A stretch of 13,270 nt of DNA. Source: Crocinitomicaceae bacterium. GTDB taxonomy: Bacteria > Bacteroidota > Bacteroidia > Flavobacteriales_D > Crocinitomicaceae. Below, one piece after another: positions 7,337 to 13,270 of the stretch; the first letter of the stretch is position 1; each line of letters starts with the position of its first letter. Both the position numbers and the translations under genes were made by a program. The stretch covers positions 1-13,270 of the forward strand of contig JALWLM010000330.1 of the NCBI GenBank assembly GCA_027084145.1, written 5' to 3'. A model generated the notes under the pieces. That model worked only from the letters and a program-made list of their open reading frames with translations. It had not been told where the DNA came from and did not search any database.

Positions 7337-8331
7337 TATCGAATAATATATTTTTCAAAATTATTATGAGAAGAAGTTCGTAGTTCTTCTTTAGGTAAGT
7401 TGCGAAAATAATCATAAGTTCGCTTTAACCCTTCTTTTCGGTCAATTTTTGGAGACCATTTTAATATTTCTTTCGCTTTAGATATATCGGGTTTTCTTTG
7501 TTTAGGGTCATTTACGGGTAAATCTTTAAATGTAATTTTTTGTTTTGTTCCCGTGAGTTCAATAATTTCTTTAGCAAAATCCAAGATACTTATTTCATCA
7601 GGGTTACCAATATTTACGGGATAAGGATAATCACTCATCAATAAGCGATATATCCCTTCAATTAAGTCGTCTACATAACAAAAAGATCGCGTTTGTGAGC
7701 CATCTCCAAATACCGTTATATCTTCTCCTCTCAGTGCTTGACCGATAAAGGCAGGTAGTGCTCTCCCATCGTTTAATCTCATTTTTGGCCCGTAAGTATT
7801 GAAAATGCGAACGATTCTTGTTTCTACTCCGTGAAATCGATGATACGCCATGGTTATCGCTTCCTGAAAACGTTTAGCTTCGTCATAAACACCTCTTGGT
7901 CCCACAGGGTTTACATTTCCCCAATATTCTTCTGTTTGAGGATGAACTAGCGGGTCTCCATAAACTTCGGAAGTAGAAGCAATTAAGATTCGAGCATTTT
8001 TGCTTTTTGCCAAACCAAGACAATTGTGGATACCCAACGAACCTACTTTTAAAGTCTGAATAGGTATCTTTAAGTAGTCAATAGGACTAGCGGGAGAAGC
8101 AAAATGCAGGATATAGTCAAGTTTATCCGGGACATGAATGAATTTTGTAATGTCGTGATGGTAAAATTCGAAATTCTCGAGGCTAAAAAAGTCTTCAATA
8201 TTTTTTAATGAACCGGTAATGAGATTATCCATTCCAATAACATGATAATCTTTCTTTAAGAAAAATTCACAAAGATGAGAACCTAAGAAACCGGCTGCTC
8301 CTGTAATTAATATCCGTTTTTTTTCTTCCAT
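7336..8331 (-). CDS. uxs: UDP-glucuronate decarboxylase (UDP-xylose synthase)
   Basis: Extended SDR enzyme that oxidises UDP-glucuronate at C4, decarboxylates it and re-reduces it to UDP-xylose, using bound NAD+. It shows GAAGFLGSH (11-19), HFASPASPIDY (76-86, the UXS signature), TSEVYGDP (120-127), whose Ser121-Glu122 pair aligns with the pair used by ArnA/UXS decarboxylases, GPRGVYDEAKR (144-154) with Tyr149 and Lys153, FNTYGPKM (177-184) and GDGSQTRSF (209-217). Dehydratases have DE where this has SE. At 331 residues it is slightly long for bacterial UXS; the extra is a polar tail from about residue 313. It follows the gene for the enzyme that makes its substrate, with a 1-base overlap, which strongly supports the call. 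Confidence 0.95.
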   Translation of the reverse strand: MEEKKRILITGAAGFLGSHLCEFFLKKDYHVIGMDNLITGSLKNIEDFFSLENFEFYHHDITKFIHVPDKLDYILHFASPASPIDYLKIPIQTLKVGSLGIHNCLGLAKSKNARILIASTSEVYGDPLVHPQTEEYWGNVNPVGPRGVYDEAKRFQEAITMAYHRFHGVETRIVRIFNTYGPKMRLNDGRALPAFIGQALRGEDITVFGDGSQTRSFCYVDDLIEGIYRLLMSDYPYPVNIGNPDEISILDFAKEIIELTGTKQKITFKDLPVNDPKQRKPDISKAKEILKWSPKIDRKEGLKRTYDYFRNLPKEELRTSSHNNFEKYIIR

Positions 8332-9644
8332 TAATTTAGAATTGTTTTTCGTCCGATGGAATTATAATAAAAACCTTGTCCTTCCATATCTTTTAAGTCA
8401 TAGATGTTTCGACCATCAAAAATAACGGGGTTAGCAAGCTTTTCTTTCATTTTGTTGAAGTCAGGATTTCTAAAAACATTCCATTCTGTAGCAATAAAAA
8501 GTGCATCAGCATTATTTAATGCTTCATATTGATTGTCAAAGTATTCTATTTTATCATTAAGTAAAGTTTTTACATTTTCAGTGGCTTCGGGATCATAAAC
8601 CTGTATTTTTACTTCTTGAGTAAGTAAAGCATGAATCATATCTAAGGAGGAGGCTTCTCTAATGTCATCGGTATCAGGTTTAAATGAAAGCCCCCAAATA
8701 GCGATGGTTTTATTACTTAAATCTCCAAAATAATTCTTTGCTTTTTCAACAAGTTTTATTTTTTGTTTTTGATTGACAGATAGAACACTTTTGATGATTT
8801 CAAAACTATAATTTTCTTTCTCACCACTTTTCACTAAAGCATTTACGTCTTTAGGGAAACAACTGCCTCCAAATCCGATTCCTGGATATAAAAAGCGAGA
8901 CCCTATTCTTGGGTCTGTTCCAACACCATGTCTTACGCTATCTACATTCGCACCCACACATTCGCAAAAATTTGCGATTTCATTCATGAAAGTAATTTTG
9001 GTTGCCAAGAAAGCATTTGCTGCATATTTGGTGAGTTCAGCAGATTTTTCATCCATTAAAATAAGAGGTGCACCGTTTCGAATGAAAGGTTGATATAATT
9101 CTTTCATTATTTCAGCAGCTTTTTCATCTGACGTACCAATAACAATACGATCAGGATTTAAAAAGTCATCAATGGCAAAGCCTTCTCGTAAGAACTCAGG
9201 ATTTGATACTACAGAAAAAGGAACATTAGCATTTTCTTTTATAGTAGCACTTACCCTTTCAGCAGTACCTACAGGTACAGTAGATTTATTAACAATAACT
9301 TTGTATTCTGATAAGATACGGCCTATTTTTTGAGCAACATCTAACACTCTGCTTAAATCGGCAGAGCCATCTTCACCTTGTGGAGTAGGTAAAGCTAAAA
9401 AAATGATTTCGGCAAATTGAACAGCTTTTTCTAAATCTGTAGTGAAGTCAATTCGTTTAGCTTGAATATTTCTTTCAAATACGGTATCCAAATGAGGCTC
9501 ATAAATAGGAACGATCCCTTTTTTCATTTGTTCTACCTTTTCCTTGTCAATATCTACACAAAGCACTTGATTACCTGTTTCGGCAAAACATGTACCTGTA
9601 ACTAATCCTACGTATCCTGTTCCTATGACTGTTACCTTTTTCAT
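8331..9644 (-). CDS. ugd: UDP-glucose 6-dehydrogenase
   Basis: A 437-residue NAD+-dependent dehydrogenase that oxidises UDP-glucose to UDP-glucuronate. It has VIGTGYVGL (6-14), PTPQGEDGSAD (87-97, the UDP-glucose-type loop), NKSTVPVGT (119-127), NPEFLREG (148-155), the conserved Lys206 in ELTKYAANA (203-211), the catalytic Cys262 in GFGGSCFPKD (257-266), and WGLSFKPDTDDIREA (317-331). These match bacterial Ugd and separate it from the UDP-HexNAc dehydrogenase at 4448-5752. The start codon overlaps the wbpE stop by 4 bases. The adjacent uxs gene consumes its product, but UDP-glucuronate may also be used directly in a polymer. Confidence 0.96.
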   Translation of the reverse strand: MKKVTVIGTGYVGLVTGTCFAETGNQVLCVDIDKEKVEQMKKGIVPIYEPHLDTVFERNIQAKRIDFTTDLEKAVQFAEIIFLALPTPQGEDGSADLSRVLDVAQKIGRILSEYKVIVNKSTVPVGTAERVSATIKENANVPFSVVSNPEFLREGFAIDDFLNPDRIVIGTSDEKAAEIMKELYQPFIRNGAPLILMDEKSAELTKYAANAFLATKITFMNEIANFCECVGANVDSVRHGVGTDPRIGSRFLYPGIGFGGSCFPKDVNALVKSGEKENYSFEIIKSVLSVNQKQKIKLVEKAKNYFGDLSNKTIAIWGLSFKPDTDDIREASSLDMIHALLTQEVKIQVYDPEATENVKTLLNDKIEYFDNQYEALNNADALFIATEWNVFRNPDFNKMKEKLANPVIFDGRNIYDLKDMEGQGFYYNSIGRKTILN

Positions 9645-10768
9645 TTATCGATAAATTCAGTAATATTTTTACAAATAAATTCTAATTGCTCTTCTTCCAT
9701 TTCCGTATGAATAGGCAATGATAATACACGTTTTGTCAGCCAGTCTGTTACCGGTAACTCTGTTGCTTCACTACCGAAAGCACTAAACATTTTTTGTTTA
9801 TGTGCAGGGACAGGGTAATAAATCATGGAAGGGATACCTTTCTCTGCGAGGTGTTTATTTAAAGCGTCTCTGTCAATTCCATCTAAAATCAACGTGTATT
9901 GATGAAAAACGTGTCGAGAATAACTGTTTCTAAAAGGTGTGATTACATTTTTATATTTTTCAAAAAAAGCATCATAGTAATCAGCAACTTTTCTTCTCGA
10001 TTCAATGTATTGATCTAATTTTTTAAGCTTGATTCTTAATACAGCAGCTTGAATACTGTCTAATCGGGAATTACATCCAACTAAATCATGATAATATCTT
10101 TTGCTTTGACCGTGATTAACAATTTTTCGAATGGTGTCAGCTAATTCATCATTATTGGTAAAAATAGCTCCTCCATCTCCATAACATCCTAAATTTTTAG
10201 AAGGGAAAAAAGAGGTGCATCCGATATCTCCCAATGTACCTGTTTTTTTATGACCATTTTCTGTGTAGTAGTCACTACCAATCGCTTGTGCATTGTCTTC
10301 TATAACATACAAGTTATTATCTTTTGCAATACGAAGTATTTTTTCCATATTCGCTGCTTGTCCATACAAGTGAACAGGAACAATTGCTTTTGTTTTTTCG
10401 GTAATTGCTTCTTCAATTTTTTTCGGGTCGATACAAAAAGTATCTTTTTCAACATCAACAAACACAGGTTTTAAACCAAGTAATGCGATAACCTCTGTTG
10501 TTGCGATAAATGTAAACGATGGGGTAATGACTTCATCACCGGGTTTTAAACCTAATGACATTAGGGAAACTTGAAGAGCATCCGTGCCATTTGCACAAGG
10601 TATAACATGTTTTACATTTAAGTATTTTTCTAAATCCTGTTGGAAGGATTTTACTTCGGGTCCATTAATGAATTGTGCTGTTTCCAGAACATTTTGGATA
10701 GCATGATTCACTTCATTTTTTATCTCTTGATATTGTGACACGAGGTCAACCATTTGAATTTTTTTCAT
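9641..10768 (-). CDS. wbpE: DegT/DnrJ/EryC1/StrS aminotransferase, WbpE-like
   Basis: A 375-residue PLP-dependent sugar aminotransferase. WbpE/WlbC enzymes transfer an amino group from glutamate to the 3-keto position of UDP-3-keto-GlcNAcA. It begins MKKIQMVDLVSQY and has FINGPEV (33-39), CANGTDAL (58-65), PSFTFIATTEV (83-93), the PLP-ring Asp158 in EDNAQAIG (157-164), and the PLP-linked Lys191 in SFFPSKNLGCYGDGGA (186-201). CANGTDAL and the I/V-QMVDL start recall WbpE more than perosamine or FdtB-type enzymes. It is the first gene of the operon, with the divergent region immediately upstream. It is separated from the wbpD/wbpB-like genes by ugd-uxs. An alternative substrate would be the 4-keto sugar made by RfbB, but most similarity points to the uronate pathway. 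Confidence 0.9.
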   Translation of the reverse strand: MKKIQMVDLVSQYQEIKNEVNHAIQNVLETAQFINGPEVKSFQQDLEKYLNVKHVIPCANGTDALQVSLMSLGLKPGDEVITPSFTFIATTEVIALLGLKPVFVDVEKDTFCIDPKKIEEAITEKTKAIVPVHLYGQAANMEKILRIAKDNNLYVIEDNAQAIGSDYYTENGHKKTGTLGDIGCTSFFPSKNLGCYGDGGAIFTNNDELADTIRKIVNHGQSKRYYHDLVGCNSRLDSIQAAVLRIKLKKLDQYIESRRKVADYYDAFFEKYKNVITPFRNSYSRHVFHQYTLILDGIDRDALNKHLAEKGIPSMIYYPVPAHKQKMFSAFGSEATELPVTDWLTKRVLSLPIHTEMEEEQLEFICKNITEFIDK

Positions 10769-10799
10769 TCGTTTGAATTTATGCTAAAATAATAAGCTG

Positions 10800-10807
10800 T
10801 AAAGATA
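10800..10807 (-). promoter_or_regulatory. possible -7 element for the sugar operon
   Basis: On the minus strand 10807-10800 reads TATCTTTA, a seven-of-eight match to the Bacteroidota -7 consensus TAnnTTTG. It would place transcription start near 10793, about 25 bases before the wbpE ATG. No clear TTG-type -33 element is seen at the right distance. The operon's first gene faces a divergent gene, so its promoter should be in this 109-base region, but this exact site is only a candidate. Confidence 0.35.
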
Positions 10808-10848
10808 CGAGTTTTGAATATAAAAAGCCTGAAAAGATAAGATATTTG

Positions 10849-10856
10849 TATTTTTG
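10849..10856 (+). promoter_or_regulatory. Bacteroidota-type -7 promoter element for the methyltransferase-ZIP pair
   Basis: TATTTTTG is a full match to TAnnTTTG, the -7 element recognised by the Bacteroidota primary sigma factor. It would start the transcript near 10862, about 15 bases before the ATG at 10878. The nearest upstream TTG (10814-10816) is too far for standard spacing, so the -33 half is weak. Confidence 0.5.
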
Positions 10857-10877
10857 TGACTTACGAAAAAAAAGACA

Positions 10878-11609
10878 ATGAAAGGAGAATGGTTTGAGTC
10901 ATGGTTTGATTCACCTTATTATCATCAACTGTATCAACACCGAGATGAAAAGGAGGCTAAGATGTTTATTAATAATTTAATTGAAAAGATAGGGTTAAAT
11001 AAAGGAGGAAAGGTGTTGGATTTAGCTTGTGGCAAAGGTCGTCATTCTATATCGTTGAATGATTTAGGGATGGATGTTTTGGGAGTTGATTTATCAAAAA
11101 ACAGTATAGAAAAAGCGAAAGAATTTGAAAATGAAAAATTACGTTTTCAGGTGCATGATATGCGGGAAGTTATTCAAGGCGAAAAATTTGATGCGATATT
11201 AAATTTATTTACGAGTTTTGGATACTTTGACAATGAAGAAGATAGTTTAAAGGTGTTAAAATCAATACATTCCATGCTAAAAGATGATGGAGTAGTAGTG
11301 ATTGATTTTTTGAATGCTAAAAAGGTAATTGAAAATCTTGTTTCTGAGGAAAAGGTAATTCGAGAAGGAATTTGTTTTTATATCAGAAGATGGCATAATG
11401 ATAATCATGTTTTCAAAGAGATACGTTTTACCGATGAAGGTAAAGAATATTGTTTTATAGAAAGAGTTCAATTGTTGAAAAAGGAAAATTTTGAAAAACT
11501 CTTCAAAGAATCAAGACTTGAGATTTTAGATTTTTTCGGAGATTATAATTTGATGTCTTTTGATGAAAAGAAATCAGATCGTTTGATCATCATAGGTAAA
11601 AAGAAATAA
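10878..11609 (+). CDS. class I SAM-dependent methyltransferase, substrate unknown
   Basis: A 243-residue cytoplasmic methyltransferase. The SAM-binding motif I is VLDLACGKGRHS (46-57), followed by the acidic ribose-binding Asp71 in LGVDLSKN (68-75), HDMRE at 93-97 and NLFTSFGYF (109-117), then LKDDGVVVIDF (134-144). The start MKGEWFESWFDSPYYHQLY is distinctive and, as I recall, recurs in flavobacterial homologues, which supports the start. The C-terminal part (about 150-243) is a small sheet region ending in KKK. The sequence does not show what it methylates. It is divergent from the sugar operon and shares one base with the ZIP gene, so the two are translationally coupled; whether their roles are linked is unknown. 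Confidence 0.9.
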   Translation: MKGEWFESWFDSPYYHQLYQHRDEKEAKMFINNLIEKIGLNKGGKVLDLACGKGRHSISLNDLGMDVLGVDLSKNSIEKAKEFENEKLRFQVHDMREVIQGEKFDAILNLFTSFGYFDNEEDSLKVLKSIHSMLKDDGVVVIDFLNAKKVIENLVSEEKVIREGICFYIRRWHNDNHVFKEIRFTDEGKEYCFIERVQLLKKENFEKLFKESRLEILDFFGDYNLMSFDEKKSDRLIIIGKKK

Positions 11610-12340
11610 TGGAAGAAATTTTAATACATTTTTCACTGATTATTGCTGTTGTTTTGGGCGGGGTGTCAGTAGTGTTTTTTCATCAGACAGGAAAAGCAAA
11701 GGAAACAAAATTAATGTTAGCGTTTAGTGGTGGGTTTTTACTTTCAATGGCATTTATTCATTTTATTCCGGAACTTTATGCTACAAAAGCAAATCAGATA
11801 GGACTTTTTATTTTGTTAGGATTTTTAATTCAATTGATATTAGAGTTTTTTTCCGGAGGAATAGAGCATGGGCATGCGCATGTTCATGAAAAAGGGATTG
11901 TGCCGATTTCGTTATTGATTGCATTGAGTATTCATGCTTTTTTAGAAGGGGTTCCGATTGGAGGACAATTGGCCGGAGTAGAAATAGCTACAAATCATCA
12001 TCATGAAAGCAGTAATGGTTTGTTCTTAGGTGTATTATTGCATCGAATCCCGGTAGCTATTGCTTTAATGACATTATTAATCTCTTCAGAAATAGGGAGT
12101 AAAAAATCATGGATTATTTTAGGACTTTTTTCCATGACGACATCAATTGGCATTTTGTTAGGGAAAATCATTTCTTTTGAAGATTTTTTGTCAATGAATT
12201 ACCTATTAGCTATCGTTGTGGGAATGTTTCTTCACATATCAACGACTATTATTTTTGAAACCAGTGAAGGGCATAAATTTAACTTTGTTAAACTCATGAT
12301 GATTTTATCAGGTTGTATATTAACTTTTCTTATTCACTAA
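11609..12340 (+). CDS. ZIP-family divalent metal transporter
   Basis: A 243-residue inner-membrane protein with about eight hydrophobic segments, the ZIP (COG0428-like) fold, probably importing Zn2+ or a related metal. A His-rich cytoplasmic-type loop, HGHAHVHE (87-94), lies between segments 3 and 4. Segment 4 carries HAFLEG (109-114), keeping the His and Glu of the ZIP motif. Segment 5 carries HRIPVA (145-150), where prokaryotic ZupT/GufA proteins usually have H-N-I-P-E-G, so the metal-bridging Glu is Val149 here. Other His/Glu residues sit at H51/E55 and H209/E217. NHHHE lies at 129-133 between segments 4 and 5. The start overlaps the methyltransferase stop by one base (TAATG). The stop is one base from the convergent nucleotidase stop. 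Confidence 0.88.
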   Translation: MEEILIHFSLIIAVVLGGVSVVFFHQTGKAKETKLMLAFSGGFLLSMAFIHFIPELYATKANQIGLFILLGFLIQLILEFFSGGIEHGHAHVHEKGIVPISLLIALSIHAFLEGVPIGGQLAGVEIATNHHHESSNGLFLGVLLHRIPVAIALMTLLISSEIGSKKSWIILGLFSMTTSIGILLGKIISFEDFLSMNYLLAIVVGMFLHISTTIIFETSEGHKFNFVKLMMILSGCILTFLIH

Positions 12341-12341
12341 G

Positions 12342-13037
12342 TTAAAGCCAAGGTAATATTTCAGGAAATTGAGAAAGCCGCTTTATGATATAAGGATGGG
12401 TGTTGAAATCATACTTTCCTTTTGGGTCAAATAATACTCCTTTAATACCGATATTTTCAGCACCTCCTACGTCAACACGCAAGTCGTCTCCAATCATAAC
12501 AGAGTTAGTTGCTGTTGTATTGGCTCTACTCATAGCTTCTAGGAAAATATCCGGATGAGGTTTGTTGTGGCCTACGTCTTCGGAACATAAAATAACATCA
12601 AAAAAATCAATGATTTTACTATTTTCAAGTTTAATGAATTGTACTTCTTTAAAACCATTGGTGATGATATGCAAGTGATAGCCCTGTTCCTTTAATAATT
12701 GTAGTGTTGGAATTGTTCCCGGAAATAATTGTGTTTGGTAAGGAGAGGTTTCAACATATCGTTGAGCCAGTTTTTCGGCTAATTTCTGGTCGTTTAGACC
12801 GAATTTATTTAAAGTATCGGCAAATCGTTGAACTCTTAATCTTTCTTTTGTTATTTTCTTTTTACCATAAAGATTCCATAGTTCTCCATTTATTTTCTTG
12901 TAAGCAGTATGAAATTTACGAAAAGAAGGAATGTGATTACTTAGTTCTAGTTCTTTGAAAAGATTTTCAAGGGCTTTTTTTGAATTTGCTTCGAAATCCC
13001 AAAGTGTATGATCTAAATCAAAGAATATATGTTTCAT
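12342..13037 (-). CDS. yjjG: YjjG-like HAD-superfamily 5'-nucleotidase
   Basis: A 231-residue HAD phosphatase. YjjG-type enzymes dephosphorylate nucleoside monophosphates, including non-canonical pyrimidine nucleotides, and so act in nucleotide-pool cleaning. HAD motif I is DLDHTLWDFE (7-16), with the nucleophile Asp7 and acid/base Asp9. Motif II is IITNG (124-128), motif III Lys159 in NKPHPDIF (158-165), and motif IV GDDLRVDV (183-190). The helical cap between about 17 and 100, with LWNLYGKKKI (53-62), and the DHTLWDFE start fit YjjG rather than phosphoglycolate phosphatase. The start overlaps the stop of the upstream membrane-protein gene by 4 bases (ATGA), which fixes it and implies an operon. 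Exact substrate is inferred from family. Confidence 0.88.
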   Translation of the reverse strand: MKHIFFDLDHTLWDFEANSKKALENLFKELELSNHIPSFRKFHTAYKKINGELWNLYGKKKITKERLRVQRFADTLNKFGLNDQKLAEKLAQRYVETSPYQTQLFPGTIPTLQLLKEQGYHLHIITNGFKEVQFIKLENSKIIDFFDVILCSEDVGHNKPHPDIFLEAMSRANTTATNSVMIGDDLRVDVGGAENIGIKGVLFDPKGKYDFNTHPYIIKRLSQFPEILPWL

Positions 13038-13270
13038 TTTATAATATGATAGCTGATAAGTGTTGTAATCATCCCGTTAAATAGCATCCCCAATACAATA
13101 ATAAGAAATGTGTTTTTCCTTTTTCGAAAGAATTTAGCGGTAATTATACTCCCAAGAGGAACTGAGAGAAAGAAAGGAGCCCACATTGCAAAAATGAATT
13201 GTCCAACTGCTATTTTAGTTTTTACAATAGTTTTATTGGTTTTTGTAAATTGTTTTTTAGGAATATATTC
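13034..13270 (-). CDS. membrane protein, C-terminal end (partial)
   Basis: Read on the minus strand from the window edge, an open frame of 78 codons ends at TGA (13036-13034), overlapping the ATG of the nucleotidase gene by 4 bases. A basic segment beginning EYIPKKQFTKTNKT is followed by a hydrophobic stretch with FIFAMWAPFFLSVPLGSII, a basic turn (KFFRKRKN), and a second hydrophobic stretch ending LISYHIIK. This looks like the last two membrane helices of an integral membrane protein. The APFFLSVPLG part faintly recalls small multidrug-export-type proteins (COG2426), but that is only a guess. The 5' part is outside the window. Confidence 0.7.
   Translation of the reverse strand, partial: EYIPKKQFTKTNKTIVKTKIAVGQFIFAMWAPFFLSVPLGSIITAKFFRKRKNTFLIIVLGMLFNGMITTLISYHIIK

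Larger units (their letters stand above)
2641..10768 (-). other. eight-gene nucleotide-sugar operon
   Basis: Eight genes run in one direction from 10768 to 2641. Successive junctions are: 4-base overlap (wbpE/ugd), 1 base (ugd/uxs), 1 base (uxs/wbpD), 1 base (wbpD/wbpB), 20 bases (wbpB/dehydrogenase), 2-base gap (dehydrogenase/rfbB) and 4 bases (rfbB/phosphatase). This leaves no room for internal terminators outside coding sequence and implies a single mRNA with translational coupling. Every product acts on nucleotide sugars except the last, a putative polysaccharide-control phosphatase. Glycosyltransferases and export proteins are absent. Confidence 0.85.

Noticed and set aside
7336..8331. 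Assignment of this SDR gene as a second dTDP-glucose dehydratase or UDP-glucose 4-epimerase
   Set aside because: The ASPASPIDY and TSEVYGDP signatures and the ugd neighbour fit UDP-xylose synthase; the dehydratase DE pair is absent.
9641..10768. Assignment of the aminotransferase as GDP-perosamine synthase or a UDP-4-amino-4-deoxy-arabinose enzyme
   Set aside because: No GDP-mannose dehydratase or arn genes are present, and the N-terminal and CANGTDAL motifs fit WbpE in a wbp-like context.
1..13270. Mobile element, CRISPR, prophage or defence system
   Set aside because: No transposase, integrase, repeat-spacer array, terminal inverted repeats or defence-type domains were seen; nearly all DNA is taken up by recognisable genes.

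Overview
The window is A+T-rich bacterial chromosome. It most likely comes from a member of the Bacteroidota, class Flavobacteriia; the order Flavobacteriales, possibly Weeksellaceae-like, is a guess. The reasons are the rplU-rpmA-serS order, A-rich start regions with few Shine-Dalgarno sequences, a TAnnTTTG-type -7 promoter element, and protein sequences that read like flavobacterial homologues. No stretch longer than about 110 bases is free of genes. I see no tRNA, rRNA, CRISPR array, insertion sequence or phage gene.

Block 1 (1-2629, + strand) is housekeeping. It holds the last codons of ribosomal protein L21 (rplU), ribosomal protein L27 (rpmA), a clear intrinsic terminator, seryl-tRNA synthetase (serS) and an exported DUF2279-type protein of unknown role.

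Block 2 (10768 down to 2641, - strand) is one very compact eight-gene operon for activated sugars of a surface polysaccharide. In transcription order it encodes a WbpE-like aminotransferase, UDP-glucose dehydrogenase (Ugd), UDP-xylose synthase (Uxs), a WbpD-like N-acetyltransferase, a WbpB-like oxidoreductase, a TviB/WbpO-type UDP-HexNAc 6-dehydrogenase, dTDP-glucose 4,6-dehydratase (RfbB) and a CpsB/CapC-type PHP phosphatase. Neighbouring genes overlap by 1-20 bases or are 2 bases apart. Together they could make UDP-2,3-diacetamido-2,3-dideoxy-hexuronic acid (dehydrogenase, WbpB, WbpE, WbpD), UDP-glucuronate and UDP-xylose (Ugd, Uxs), and dTDP-4-keto-6-deoxyglucose (RfbB). No glycosyltransferase, flippase, polymerase, Wza or Wzc gene is present, so the assembly genes must lie elsewhere. 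The ugd-uxs pair sits inside the four-gene diacetamido-uronate set.

Block 3 (10878-12340, + strand) is divergent from the sugar operon. It contains a class I SAM methyltransferase and a ZIP-family metal transporter that share one base. A short region (10769-10877) between the divergent genes carries a good Bacteroidota -7 element for this pair and a weaker one for the sugar operon.

Block 4 (13270 down to 12342, - strand) holds the C-terminal end of a membrane protein, overlapped by 4 bases with a YjjG-like HAD nucleotidase. Its stop lies one base from the stop of the convergent ZIP gene.

No component looks like an undescribed system. The points most worth a second look are the organisation and unresolved sugar products of the operon, the altered metal-site motifs of the ZIP protein, and the exported DUF2279 protein.
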